Positions 1-11,408 are shown, counted from the stretch's first letter. The stretch: DNA of 64,000 bases from Skeletonema tropicum (GCA_037178625.1 CM074146.1:1364001-1428000), one strand, 5' to 3'. Numbers and translations are program-made. Notes: a model not told the origin generated them from the letters alone.

Positions 1-139
1 CGCAATGGCTCAAAAGCGAAGTACTCCCATCTATTAATTCAAGAAACATTTACGAGAAACATCTACGAGAAACTAAAGCCAAAATGAAACGGTTGTGCTC
101 GCATAAATTCAAACAGCCAACAGCCAGCACAGCACCACG

Positions 140-386
140 ATGAAACTTCAGCTGCCACCCCCGCCCACCCGCCTAACATCCACCATGCCTTCTCGACAAC
201 CGCAATCTATCTCATTCCGCCGACCGCACAGGTAAGTTCTAATCCGCTACGCACCGCATCGCCCGTGCAAATAGCCAGTTTTTTTGTCGAATTGAAATTG
301 AATTTACCTGCAGTCCGTCGAAAAATGTCGTTATTGTACTAACGTTGCGCTTCAATGAAATAACACCAACAGGCCATTACAAATAA
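140..386 (+). CDS. candidate two-exon small ORF (54 aa), function unknown
   Basis: I see an ATG at 140 with a good context, an open frame rich in Pro, and a textbook donor (CAG|GTAAGT) after position 231. A pyrimidine-rich acceptor ending TACCTGCAG lies at 313. Splicing 232-313 (82 bp) keeps the frame open to a TAA at 384-386. The joined product starts MKLQLPPPPTRLTS and ends NEITPTGHYK. No domain or family is recognised. The splice sites are the only real support; it could be a chance ORF or the 3' remnant of a gene starting before the window. Confidence 0.22.
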
Positions 387-2251
387 ACTGCCGTGCAGCG
401 CTCAGATTTTGATATTATTGATAGACAAGCAGTCGGTAATGTTCCGTCCGTAGAATCGCCGCGCTCGACAGAGGTCAAAACATCCGACCTTCCCGTTCCG
501 ACCGTTTTTTGTGTTCATCGTCATCTGACAATCAGCCTCTGCAACATGTGTGCTTCCAAGCAGTAAAGTGGGTTGTTGCTGTCTCTTCTGTATCAATGAC
601 CGATATTATAATGAAATCAAAATTTGCACCGCTGATGATGCTTCCTCGCCGCACTTTCTAAGTTCCTCGTCGCTTCCCCGGTTGAGAATATTGATGGTAT
701 ACGCGCGCTGTAACTGTCATCAGTTTATCTCTGTTGCGAGTACGATACGCACTTGGTGTTGTCTGAAAGCTCTGAAATATATATATATATATATATAATA
801 ATCTTATTAATACATTGAAATAAAATTTAATACACATTAAAATTTATATCGATTGAGGTAATTAGCGAAAGAGATCCACGGTTGTTATTGGAATTGTCGC
901 GAAGCATATCTCTGTGTCGGATATAAGATTGAATCCGCATTCCATCTTCGTTGACATAACAGGTTCAGCTCAAGACGAATAATTATCCTGCGAAGTGACG
1001 GTGTTACATAAAGTCGAGATCAATATTTTAATTCGTATTACACTGGATAAATTCTCCAAGCTGCAAGTCAGCCGCTCCCTCTCGGAGCTTGTTAGTTAGA
1101 TTCTTTCCAAAACTTTGCGTTATTCATTGGTTTTACTTGTTACTTCTTCAAAGAGTGACAGCAACAGACATCTTTCCAACCATTATTCCTCGCAAGTACA
1201 AGCTCAGATTACACAACAATGAATCAGAATCTTTCCTTCTTATGCAGTTCGAAGAGGGAAAGGCGGACAAGAGCAAACGATGGTAGAATCACGTGAGGAA
1301 ATAGTGCATCCATCCCAATTGATGATTCGTTGATAGCAGATAGAAAATGGTGCCCACGTCATACACTGAGCCGTGGAATGTGTGGCAGAATACAGCGGAA
1401 TGTAGATTTTTCCGTCCACGAAAGCACACGATAACAATGACTGGACGGTTAAATGACACTCATAGATTTTTCCGTGCATATAGTGCTTGAAACTGACTGC
1501 ATTGACGATTGAAAAGTCCTACTTCGGGTGGTGGCTTCTAATAATATAACAGAAATTTTAAAAGTACCCACTGTTTCACTTGCGATGGCGGAACATTTAA
1601 ACCTACTCCTTTTGAACGGCCTGTCTTTCCTCTCTACTCTCATCCAAACTAGATGTGATCGGTGATATATGAACAGCACATTGTAACATTCGTGAGTTCA
1701 TCAACTTATGTTATGGGAGAAATAATGGTATTACTGATGCAAAAATAATCTTACCTTTTCTAGCCCCATGTTCTTCGCTTGCAGCGGTTATCGCTGATTA
1801 ACCACGAACCTCTGGAACCACAGAGATGGACATCAAGGACACGGCAAGGATATATTGAGGATGACGAGAGGGCATGGTGGTGAGGCGGCCGGCAGCGCTC
1901 ATCACCATGATGAACTATCATGTTGTGAGTTGGGCTGCGTAAAAGTAGCCTTGGCCGTTGCTATCTTTGAATTATTGGATTACCTCTTTCTAAGACTTTC
2001 TCCTACGTGGTGGCTGCGTTACATGATTGTTACGAAAGTGGTGGTGGTAACATATGTTTCAACTTTTATGCGCGGCACGCGCCGGCGTATTACGCTTGTA
2101 CTCGCAAACTATTTTTGCAACCGTGTGTATCCACTATTTGTCACATATTAGTCACGTGTATTCCTGTATGTTGATCACGTGGATCTGACAATGACAATAT
2201 GTATATCATGACACACTTACTAAGACAACAACGAAAAGCTTCTCGTAAATT
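387..2251. other. no gene recognised
   Basis: Short ORFs occur on both strands but none has a recognisable domain or consistent splice structure. The only clear feature is an (AT)n microsatellite at about 776-797. Confidence 0.5.
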
Positions 2252-4514
2252 TTACCTTGCTGCAGGTATGAAAAGACGATGGTTGCCCTCTCTTCTAAAA
2301 CGCTTCAACTCTTTAATCACTTTGTATAACGGAGTGCCAATTCCACCGCACTGTACATATATTTCATCCATGGCAACATCAGCCGACATGCCTCTATCAC
2401 ACATATTCGCAATGGTGTCCCAAACAATTTTCCTTCGGGAGTACTTGGACGAGTTTTTCCCTCGCTCTTGTGCGGTGAATTCACGTGCAGGCTTGTTCCC
2501 TCCAAAGCCCGTTGTATATTCTTTCCAAAGATCATAGATTGTTCTGGGACAAGAAGACAAATTTGCTGGATTCATTCGACTCTCTCGTGCTTGCACTCCT
2601 CCTCCTGCAATACGTCCACCACGAGAGGGACCAAACATCGCCGATCTTTCCACATTGCGATTCAAGCGTTTTAGCTCTTTCCCTATGTCAACCATATGGC
2701 TTGTTAACGAGTTTTGGGTATCAATTGAAGTTCTCTGAGTAGACACTACTTTAGAAAACATCGCACTTTTCCATTCAGCATCGTCGCCATGACGTGGTAC
2801 AGCATTGGTTCTACTGAAATTACTGGGTACCTCAGTAAAAATAACCTCACCTTCAACTTCTCTTGCGAGTAACAGGGCTTTCTCAACAACATTCTCTCCA
2901 TCTGGTAACTGATTCCGATCAGAAGCCTCTACCAAAGCAGCAATAATCCTAGTATGTATGTGCCCTGGAACCATTGCAGCACAATCTCCGTCCAAACATG
3001 CCCAGAGCAAGGGCTTAGCCAGTACTGCAGCCACGCCATGACCATACTTTTCTCGAATTGCTGGAGTCACATGCTCAACTAGCCATTCGTCTGATAAGCC
3101 ACAGCCCTCCTTCAACTTATACATACAGATTCCTCCAAAGCAAAGTTTTCTCGCAGCGTCGATGTCAGGCCACGGTAGATACGTGGAGGCATATAGGCTT
3201 TGCATGCTCTTGTTCTTCCACCTAGCGCGATAGTCAACGTGAGATTCTTTGGTACCACGTGTTTTGCAAATGGTTGTTGCATATTTCTTGGTGGAGTGAA
3301 CCCCAAGTCTGCCAACTTCAGGACCGGTAACCTCCGCCACAAACTGATCACTTGCAAAAATGTCGCTGAGCATAGTGTACAAGTTGTCTTTGCATTTCTC
3401 CGCCTCTTTGTCCTTTTCTTTTTCCGAAGAGTTTGCATTAGTTACACCGTCCGCGAACATCCATTGACTAACTGCCCCCTCGCTCACCGCTTTCGACCCA
3501 GTACTCTAGCCAAATAGCCAATGCCAATAGCACACAGTAGGTTGGATCCATTGACCCAAGTAAGATCTGAATAGGGCACGCACGGCGTTCACGCACATTT
3601 TTTGACCAGCGCAACCTTGTTGTAAGTGTCCACGGAAATTGAGAGCTGACCATCAACGTGGACGCAAACACGTGAGCTGCATCATCACCGCGTGAAATTA
3701 GGTGTAGCATGAATTTCAACATCGTTGTGTATCTATAACATTGATTAGGGTCTTCAGAGGATGATAGGATGTTCAAGACTTGTAAGAATTCACCCTTTTC
3801 AAATTCACGATCGGCGTGCGACTCTTTGCCTGATCCCCTAACCTCTTTTTTCTTGATAAGTGCAATCAAGTCATTAATAAGTGCGGCGCGTGTTGGATTC
3901 CCCGTTTTCGAAACTTCGTTCCATGCCGTGATATTGATAGCTGAAACAAAGAAAGATATATGCTTTTTGTACACATAGAGGGAATTCGATGTGCCATAAA
4001 TTGCCTTTTCATCGAACCCTGGCTCGTCCGTTCCATAGACTTTGAAACACAACCATCTATACACGTCGCGAGGGACAATATTTGCCAGCTCAGGGACGGA
4101 GAATATGTAATCCATAGGGTAGTTGATCCTATTTTTCCACCTCATGAAATGTACCATGGTGCTTTGGTAAGCTTTGAACTGCTTTTCACTATCCATATGC
4201 TTGCGTGTCGGAGGAAGTTGCCTTCCTCCCGCAGGCGGCGGCGGTGGATCTGGCAAATTTTGTTCGAGCTCCCTTTGTTGTTGCAGTGGCGGCGGATGAG
4301 GAGGTGGTCCTTCTTGCTGCGGGTATTGTTGTTGTTGTTGCACTTGTTGTTGTTGCACTTGCTGTTGTTGCACTTGCTGTTGTTGCACTTGCTGCACTTG
4401 TTGCTGCGGCGAAGTTGGTTCGATGTCCATCGGCATCGGGTCAGCCGGAAACGCTTCCGCAAAAGCTTGGCTGGCAGCACTTTGTTGACCTCGTCCTCGA
4501 CCTCTGCCACTCAT
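2252..4514 (-). pseudogene. Crypton-like tyrosine recombinase with Gcr1-like DNA-binding domain, split by a frameshift
   Basis: A transposon recombinase expected to cut and rejoin DNA through a tyrosine nucleophile. The 5' part (4514 to 3468) starts MSGRGRGRG, has a Gln/Pro-rich stretch with VQQQ repeats (about residues 37-75), then a helical core-binding region and a segment ISRGDDAAHV with the likely first catalytic Arg. The 3' part (3487 to 2252) continues with GRLGVHSTKKYATT (HxxK in place of the usual HxxR) and RWKNKSMQSLYAST (candidate nucleophile Tyr). Further on, TIYDLWKEYTTGFGG, FTAQERG and YSRRKIVWDTI resemble the Gcr1 C-terminal DNA-binding domain known from Cryptons. The two frames overlap by 20 bp and differ by +1; a C5 run at 3475-3479 lies in the overlap. 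As given the gene is broken, but both halves are otherwise open. The Crypton assignment is from motifs, not a search. Confidence 0.72.
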
Positions 4515-4668
4515 TTTAGTTGTTGGTTTTGTTTTGATAGCATAATGATCTGCTTTATGTAGTATTTCATATGTTGTTGTTGTGGTGGTGTGGCCGCTGA
4601 GGGATTGTCCAACTTTTTTGACACTTCTAATCGTGCGTGATCAGATCTGTGATCGACCCGAGCCCCAC

Positions 4669-4878
4669 ACGCTGTTACACTGGGTTACACTGGATTGCAA
4701 AAGTTGCAAAAAGCAGCTGCTCGCTTTAGCAAGGATTTTTGCAACTTCGGTTGCAAAATGACCATAATATACCACAATTATGACCAACATACCACGCTCC
4801 TGACCGTGATATATTTTCATTGGATAATCACGCTACGAATTCCTCTGTAGCTTTTGCTACTTGGGTTGCAAATCCGGG
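4669..4878 (-). repeat. TTGCAA-type dispersed repeat, copy 1 (empty site)
   Basis: About 210 bp that reappears, reverse-complemented, at 33135-33726. Both ends carry degenerate inverted motifs of the kind TTGCAAAAGTTGCAAAAAG. This copy lacks the 376-bp insertion seen in the other one and so records the empty target site. It lies just upstream of the Crypton-like gene (minus strand) and could be an element end or an unrelated MITE. Confidence 0.7.
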
Positions 4879-5113
4879 TTATTATCCGAACACAAAAGCG
4901 TGCCACCCCGTCCGTTGAACGAGAAAGATCGTTGACAGATCGCGGCGCAGACTTTTTGAAAAAAAATTGGATCTGTCTGCAATAGCCACGGTGAGTATAT
5001 CGATTGTCGCCGTCGTTGGACATCATCTCTATTACTGTTCTCACGGCTGTATTTATTTTCTTCCCCCCTGGCAACCACAGAATTGATGTCCACTACATCA
5101 ATCATTTGGCACA

Positions 5114-5482
5114 ATGCCGGTCAGTGATGCACAACGACAATACCTTCGGGAACATGGCGCTAGGGTAAACCAGCATGGACATATCTACAGAAGCGGTGCA
5201 TCACTGTCTTACACAAAGAAATTGGAAGTCGCATCGGCCTATTCTACAGAACATGACGCCGCAGGGGGCAGGAGACCAAACATAGCAGCTATTGCTCGAC
5301 AATGTGGTGTCAGCCGTGGCACTGTACGCAAGATTGAGGAAGAGCTGAACGAATTCGGTAGGGTTTTGCAAATGGAGGAGAGACTTAGACACAACAGCGT
5401 ATCTAATGGCGGTGTGTGCTCTGAATCTCTTTCGAATGAGGATGTGTACATTATCTATCAACTCTACTTGGATGAGCCTTGA
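5114..5482 (+). pseudogene. IS630/Tc1-like transposase, N-terminal helix-turn-helix part only (122 aa)
   Basis: The protein starts MPVSDAQRQYLREHG and has a clear paired-type helix-turn-helix at about residues 35-80, with PNIAAIARQCGVSRGTVRKI. It ends EDVYIIYQLYLDEP, which matches the point in diatom IS630/Tc1-like transposases just before the conserved Pro-Thr and the DDE domain. No DDE domain follows: the stop comes at once and the next sequence codes on the other strand. This is therefore a truncated transposase, or a stand-alone DNA-binding protein. The ATG at 5114 is the first in frame. Its last 32 bases overlap the 3' end of the opposite-strand gene. Confidence 0.6.
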
Positions 5483-6053
5483 CTTCTTTGAGATTATCAG
5501 CAGTTGTCTTATTTGTTTCTTTCAACTTGTCGTATAACTCTTTCATTTCAACCAGTTTCTTATGGACACGCTTGTTGTCATCTGCGAGCTTGCCAGCTCT
5601 CTTAATTACATTCTTGCTATACACGGTACAAGTCTTGACATGCGAAGTCATCTTGTTGTGAGTGTCGACAAGAGACTTACTCTGTGCAGCAGCAAGTCCT
5701 TTCAAGGCTTCATTGCGTGCATTGGCGGTGTCCACATTATCGTTGAGTTTGTCGATGATGTTTTGGAAGTTCTTCTTTGTAGCCCTCGTCTTAGAGACGG
5801 ATACTTGTTTGCCATGGGTCCTCAACTCATCATTGATGGATTTTGGCTTCTCGCCCACTTCAATAGTAGGGGGTGTAGGAACATCAAGGGATTTAGCGAT
5901 ATCCTCCAGCTCCTCAAGATTGAAGCTGAAACCTGAAGCTGCTGAAGCAGTGTCCGCGTCGAATTCGTAGCTTGTGGTTGTTGGCATGGTGCTGCTGTTG
6001 TTGTAAGACATAGCACGGTAGGAATGCTTTGTTTTGTGTGAAGGCTTGATCAT
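5451..6053 (-). CDS. coiled-coil protein inside the element, function unknown (200 aa)
   Basis: I start it at the ATG at 6053 (MIKPSHKTKHSYRA); an in-frame ATG at 6011 (MSYNNSSTMP) is also possible. The reading frame runs on upstream to 6170, but that part is A/T-rich and overlaps the inverted repeats, so it is probably 5' UTR. About residues 80-200 are rich in Lys, Asp, Asn and Leu with heptad-like spacing (KNFQNIIDKLNDNVDTAN, KKLVEMKELYDKLKETNK) and should form a long coiled coil. No membrane segment or enzyme motif is seen. Its position in the inverted-repeat element suggests an accessory protein, but this is inference. Confidence 0.5.
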   Translation of the reverse strand: MIKPSHKTKHSYRAMSYNNSSTMPTTTSYEFDADTASAASGFSFNLEELEDIAKSLDVPTPPTIEVGEKPKSINDELRTHGKQVSVSKTRATKKNFQNIIDKLNDNVDTANARNEALKGLAAAQSKSLVDTHNKMTSHVKTCTVYSKNVIKRAGKLADDNKRVHKKLVEMKELYDKLKETNKTTADNLKEVKAHPSRVDR

Positions 6054-6129
6054 TGTCGAAAAAAAAAATTCAAAAAAGTCCGCGCCGCCATCTGCCAACG
6101 AAAGTAAAATTTTTTTCTTTTTGCACGTA

Positions 6130-7784
6130 TTGGGTTCCCTCCTGGGGCCACTAAATAGCGGAAAAACCACTAATTAGTGGTCAGTTTACGATCTCCTACG
6201 ACCCCCTTATAATCACTCAAACGTTATCAAATTCAGGTGGCACCCTCTTCAATGTCTTGACAAGGCGTACACCCATTATCTCACGTGTTCCCTGGAGAGG
6301 GCCCAACCTATTAACGTTCAAACACTAGCCTACTGACAAATTTGGCGAACAGCCGACGAGTTTTTTTCGGAAGTTTTGCAACTTCAACTTGGGGGTACGT
6401 AGGAATTGATATCAAAAATGTTGCCACCCGTAGAACTCACATTTCATCACACCATCACCATGGCGAAAGAGGCCCAGCATACGAGCCGTCGTATCTGCAT
6501 TTAGTAGATGCTTTTACCCATCAGAAAGCATACCACAACAGTCACAATATGAGTGGCTAACCAGGTGGTCGAAGAAGAGCATCGAGATGGCCTGGATCCT
6601 ACAACAATCATGCACAAACTTCACCGGCAACCGGATGATGTCCCAACCACCATGCAAAGTTATTTGCAGTCGACATACGACGGTATTCTACTCGAAAACA
6701 ACGATCCCTACCCAAAGCGGCCAACCTATCTACAGATGGGGACATGGAAAGCGGCCCATCTACCCAAGAGAGTTCGTTTTGGTTAGCATCTCACATGAAT
6801 TGAAGCGACGGGGATGCGATGATGACGATTTATCGACACAAATATAATGGCAATATTCAATAATTATTCGACAAATCAACCGCTTTAAATGGAATAAAAA
6901 CAAAGACAGCATCATATGATATTAATTATAGGAATATTGTTGGTGGAATGGTCCAAATTAATGACAGGGCGGCTGCAGGTGATGCCAGGTTGTGGTGTAG
7001 CGCATTTTTTCCAAAAAAAAATTGGCATCCATCAGCACCAAATCACCACTCTATGATGTATGTTTGGCCAATAAGTAATGCAAATCCGATGGTGATCTCT
7101 TGCACAGCGACCACAACGACATTAATGTACACGACGATATCCTTTGATTGGCTGTTATCTCCGCTAAACCTGCGCCTACACCTCATTTCAGCAGAATTTG
7201 CGCTAATTTGCGCCCTTCTCGTGTCAAGATATCGCATACTAGAGTTGAGAATTCTCCACCCCAACGTGATTTTCGTCGTCAATCAGCCAAGTAAATGTTA
7301 GAACAACATCATATGCAGTGCAGGAAAGCTTCCTGCTCTCCTATTCGCCCCAACAGGCGAGCTAGACGGTCAAGCCCGTGCTTGAATTCAAGCCAGATTT
7401 TACAAAATGTCGGCAGAAGGTTGGCACACAGTACATCAAGGATAGGCGTGCCACATGCCGCATAGAGGTCAAAACCTACTCCACATATCATAAGAAGGTT
7501 CCCATGTGCACTGTTTGTTGGGGGAAGCATAAACAATTACACAACAACACATAATTCTCGACCACTAATTAGTGGTCACTAAAATAGCGATTTTATGGTG
7601 TGTATATAGCTATCTCTACTTCTATTTGGGCGTTTTCATTGCGGATTTTTGGGCTTGGACTCTGTTGTAGAGGTCTTTGGTGGTGTATTCCTTGAATGTT
7701 AGGGTTTGGGAGGTGTTAGAATGCCCTCTATATACCATCTACGTACGACCACTAATTAGTGGTTTTGGCCAGGAGGGAACCCAG
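6130..7784. mobile_element. nested 1.65-kb TA-flanked element
   Basis: Left end TTGGGTTCCCTCCTGG at 6130-6145, right end the inverted copy at 7769-7784 with one mismatch in the first base. Both are bordered by TA (6128-6129 and 7785-7786), the target duplication typical of Tc1/mariner-type elements. A palindrome CCACTAATTAGTGG occurs near the left end (about 6167), near the right end (about 7749) and at about 7563. No recognisable transposase is present, so it looks non-autonomous. Confidence 0.6.
7309..7530 (-). CDS. small ORF in the nested element, function unknown (73 aa)
   Basis: Starts MLPPTNSAHGNLLMICG at the ATG at 7530 and ends at a TGA after GEQEAFLHCI. The composition is compatible with coding sequence (DLYAACGTPILDVLCANLLP), but there is no known domain. 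A further minus-strand ORF at 7043-7282 (LGWRILNSSMRYLDTRR) may be another exon of the same relic; I could not find convincing splice sites. It could equally be chance. Confidence 0.22.
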   Translation of the reverse strand: MLPPTNSAHGNLLMICGVGFDLYAACGTPILDVLCANLLPTFCKIWLEFKHGLDRLARLLGRIGEQEAFLHCI

Positions 7785-8009
7785 TATGCTTGTGTGTACT
7801 CAATGGCTAGTTTTAGACGCACTCCGATCACATTCAGCAGAACTTGATCGCAGCACATCTTCTTACGTGCTTTGCAAAAGTTTCAGCATACCTGTGTGGA
7901 GTGTCTGTTGACAAACATCAGTAGACACTTTCAGGGAGTCTTAGTTTTATCTAACTAGACTCGTAGTGTAAGTAGTAATAGGTGGCACGCTTTTGTGTTC
8001 GGCATAATA

Positions 8010-10439
8010 ATACTTTCGTATTACTTACGGCGTATTACTTAGGACATCCCGACTTCCGCCATTCTTTCGTGCACAAAATAACACTCGATGGCGAATAAAG
8101 GGAAGCTAGAAGCACTAGAATATGATACAGTAATCAGTGGTCTTTTGTATGGTAGAGCAGACGGAAGTCGCCTAGGAGTTAAACTGGCTCGTAGTTGTCG
8201 ATGACATCGAGATTATGTACTTGGATGTTGGATGTGGATGAAGACACAACGTAGTGGTGAACCAACCAGTCCAGTATTTCTTCTCAACACAAACAACAAC
8301 ATGAATTTGTTTATATCTGAAAGATTGAGGTGCTTCAAATGTCACCGCCGTATTAGCGAAATCGAAATGCTTCGCATATATTATCTGCTGCCATCGGTCA
8401 AGAAAGATCCGCACCGCTCGTAAAAGCATTTTCCTACTGTTGTATATGCGAGAGATCATGGAAAAGAATAGATCAATCAGTTTTCTATCTCTTCGTTGCA
8501 GCTTCTCTGCAACGTCAGTCATACTGTTTGAAACAGATACGACTACACTAGCTTTGATCCACAATTCGCTTGATGTACAAATACACGAACATACGAATCC
8601 TCTGGACGTATTTAAGTTGGTCACAACGCATGTACGTTGATGTGACTGTATGCGTGGATAGTGCAAAGAAAATGAGGTAGAATGCAATTTGAAAAATGTG
8701 TATTGAAACAGAAACAACACAAGATGACCAAGTGATAGTGCATAAATGCAAAAAGGAGAGAATGTCATATGTTGCAAGCAGCTCGATCATTGATCATCAG
8801 AGGATACAATAATGATAGAAAAATAAGTTGACGGCAATGGCTGAAATGGACAGACTCGCAGCAGCAGCAGGGCTTGTTGCATACAGCCTAGTATCAAATA
8901 ATCATGCAATTACACGCAAAGGACCCATTATGTGAGCACTTACAATTAAACAACAATAACTGATATGCAAATCAAATGAATCAATTTGCCACAATAGAAT
9001 TCAATATGAAGTGATTCTGCTTCTTTAGGACGTGCTGGATTATTATTTAGGTGCCTCGTTATTTTAGGTGCATCCTCATATTATGCTGCGGTAGACCAGC
9101 TCTTGGTGCTCACCAACGTTCCATCGTTTTATCATCATGTAGCATGGACATGCATTTAGCTTAGAATCTGTTAGAATCTCTGGTCCTCTAACCTCAGGTC
9201 CTCTAGCCTCTCCTAAGTATCAATCAACCAATGCCAACAGTAGCATCGAATCCCCTCCCTCCTTTCCTCCTCTCTTTCTCTTCTTCCTCCCTCCTTTCTT
9301 TCTCCTCCTCCTTTCCTCCTCCTTCTTTCCCCCCTTTTCCCCCCTCCTTGCGCCCTCTACTTTCCCCCCAGCCGCTTTAGGTTATTTCTGTGCTACGGTA
9401 AACTACGTGTCACTGGTATTTTGAATTCTGGCCCGTTTGTGCCGGTGAAAAAGAAAAGCATCTGTGAATGGCTGAGAAGACTCTTGAGTCGACTGAGAGC
9501 TACTTCTTTGTGAAGTAGATCTGCCACCTGTACTGTACAATAAATATGAAATTTGGTCATCATTATGTGACGACGCTGTTATCGGGCCATTGTTGCTCTC
9601 ATAGAGTGCTTGAATGGCAGCTAGTCCTGCTGAGCCGTTTGCCTTACAACCCGTTCTCCCGAATATTTGTGTGTAGTAGGTGCTTGGGTCTGGGCTTTTG
9701 AGTTAATCCCGCCTCGGAGAAGGCCGTCCCTTTCGTTTCAAGCAGCCACCTTGCTTTCCCTCTCATCTTTTTTTTCCGATTCTGCATCCTAAACCCCCGG
9801 GGGAATATAACAATTTTTGCTAGTCTGCTCTAGGGGGTTAACTTTCGCTTTAGTCACATACTAATTCCCTAGTAGCTGCTGGTAGAAACCGCGAGGGGGT
9901 CTAATATGGGGCTTTTGGAGGGGTTTAAGCAGAGTGGGGGGATATAGTTCCGCTTTAAAAATAGGTCACTATTACATCATTCCGCCGTCTAGCTATCTTC
10001 TGACGTCTGAGCATCTGACAAGTCTTTGTCTCCTGGCTACTGGTCCTCTTTTGGAGCAAGAAAGGTCTACAAAATACTTAGCATGTAAGTAGCATGGCTG
10101 CGCTCTCCCATTTTCTGTTGGTAGAGGCACACGAAGTTGTTGGTAGGGTGACTTTTCTGTAGCACATTTAGGCATCCAACGTAACAGCTTGGGATTCCAG
10201 TCGAGAAGAACCTCTAGAGGTCCGTCCAGTTGTACTTGAATAAACCTACAACCTTCTCCCTTATTGTACCAAAGAAGTAAGAGAGTAACGACATCAACGA
10301 CCAACGACCAACGACCGACCAGATAGAGGTAGAGTTCAGCGTTCTAAGTGTTTCAGGCACGCAAGAAAGATTGACTTCAGCTTCAGGTGACAGGGGATTT
10401 CAAGCTCTATCGATTCGAAGCTCGAAGCATCTATTTACT
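8010..10439. other. gene-poor stretch
   Basis: ORFs here (for example 8172-8777 and 9993-10304 on the minus strand) show no domain, no family resemblance and no intron signals. The stretch contains a pyrimidine tract (see 9249-9371). At about 9800-9960 there is a weak relative of the repeat at 26705-27010 and 42640-42955, sharing a motif like TTGCTAGTCTGCTCTAGG. Confidence 0.45.
9249..9371. repeat. polypyrimidine tract on the + strand
   Basis: About 120 bases almost wholly C and T, made of runs such as CCTCC, CTTTC and C6, with only an isolated purine or two near its 3' end. Such homopurine/homopyrimidine tracts can form triplex (H-DNA) structures; this is a general property and not shown here. 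Confidence 0.8.
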
Positions 10440-11408
10440 ATGAAGAGCTCTGCAATTACCAAATCTGCTGCATGCAAAAGCGATGACGATGATGATGTAT
10501 GCGTCTTGATCTACAAAGAGAGTCAGCGACGAAAGGCCGAAGCAGCGGCTCTAGCGATGACTGAAGGCAAGAAGAAATCGTCGTATACATCAAATAATAC
10601 TGGAGCCACCAGAAGAACTTCCGCTCGGATCGCCGCTGCAACTGCTCGGACTGCTGCAGTAAAAGGCGTAGCGGTTTTATCCAAGAGGAAGAGAAAGCGA
10701 GAATCATCCAAAGCCAAAGATATCTAGGATGAACTGGCGCTAAAGAATGTCGGGAGAGACGGAAGGCGAAGAAAGATTTGCACTACTGAAGGATGCACAC
10801 ATATTGCTGCCAAGAGAGGAGTGTGCATGACGCATGGGGCACAGCGGAAATCATGCAGCTATGAAGGATGTGCAAAACAAGCCCAGAATGGAGGAGTGTG
10901 CAAGAGGCATGGAGCAAAGGTTCAACGTTGCAGTAGTGCAGGATGTACAAATCATGTTAAGAATGGAGGAGTGTGCTTCAGGCACGGGGCAAAGCGGAAA
11001 TCATGCAGCTATGAAGGATGTGCAAATCTGGCTCAGACAAAAGGAGTGTGCAGGAGGCACGGGGCTAAGATCAAACGATGCAGCAGCGAAGGCTGTACAA
11101 ATGTTGCCAGTACAGGAGGAGTGTGCATTAGACATGGGGCAAAGAAGAAACGATGCAGCAGCGAAGGATGCACAAATCAAGTAGTCCAAGGAGGCGTGTG
11201 CAGGAGACATGGGGCAGAGGTCACACTTTGCAAAGTTGAAGGATGTCCAAGTCATACCAAACGGGGAGGAATGTGCATTAAACATGGGGCAAAGAAGCAA
11301 CGATGCAGCAGCGAAGGATGCACAAATCAAGTAGTCCAAGGAGGCGTGTGCAAGAGACATGGGGCAAAGCGCAAACTATGCAGCAATAACAGTTTGCAAG
11401 AGGCATAA
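10440..11408 (+). pseudogene. zinc-knuckle repeat protein, interrupted by an in-frame TAG
   Basis: A member of the family described at 57553. It starts MKSSAITKSAACKSDDDDD, followed by the family signature VCVLIYKESQRRKAEAAA. An in-frame TAG at 10725-10727 stops it at SSKAKDI. The same frame continues after the stop with GRDGRRRKICTTEGC and eight C-X4-C-X9-C-X2-H repeats of 24-25 residues. The last repeat is cut: after KRKLCSNN the frame reads SLQEA and stops, while the sequence for VCKRHK lies in another frame, showing a deletion. Without the TAG it would be about 320 aa. The repeats resemble the plant WRKY19-like zinc motif; DNA or RNA binding is inferred. The point stop could be a real null allele or, less likely, an error. 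Confidence 0.75.

Larger units (their letters stand above)
4879..8009. mobile_element. 3.1-kb element bounded by ~29-bp inverted repeats, containing a nested element
   Basis: The left end (4879-4907) and the right end (7981-8009) are inverted copies differing by one inserted base; the inward motif is CCGAACACAAAAGCGTGCC. A second pair of inverted motifs lies further in (about 4930-4960 and 6075-6105; core GCGGCGC followed by a T run). The interior holds an IS630/Tc1-like transposase N-terminus, a coiled-coil ORF and a nested TA-flanked element (6130-7784). No clear outer target duplication is visible. Superfamily is inferred only from the transposase fragment. Confidence 0.65.

Noticed and set aside
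3960..4562. 200-aa + strand ORF rich in Leu (HLLLLHLLLL)
   Set aside because: It is the antisense shadow of the Gln-rich repeat in the minus-strand recombinase.
8172..8777. 201-aa minus-strand ORF
   Set aside because: No domain, no intron logic and chance-like composition in A/T-rich DNA; not supported as a gene.
9993..10304. 103-aa minus-strand ORF
   Set aside because: No recognisable family; overlaps the likely 5' region of the zinc-knuckle gene.
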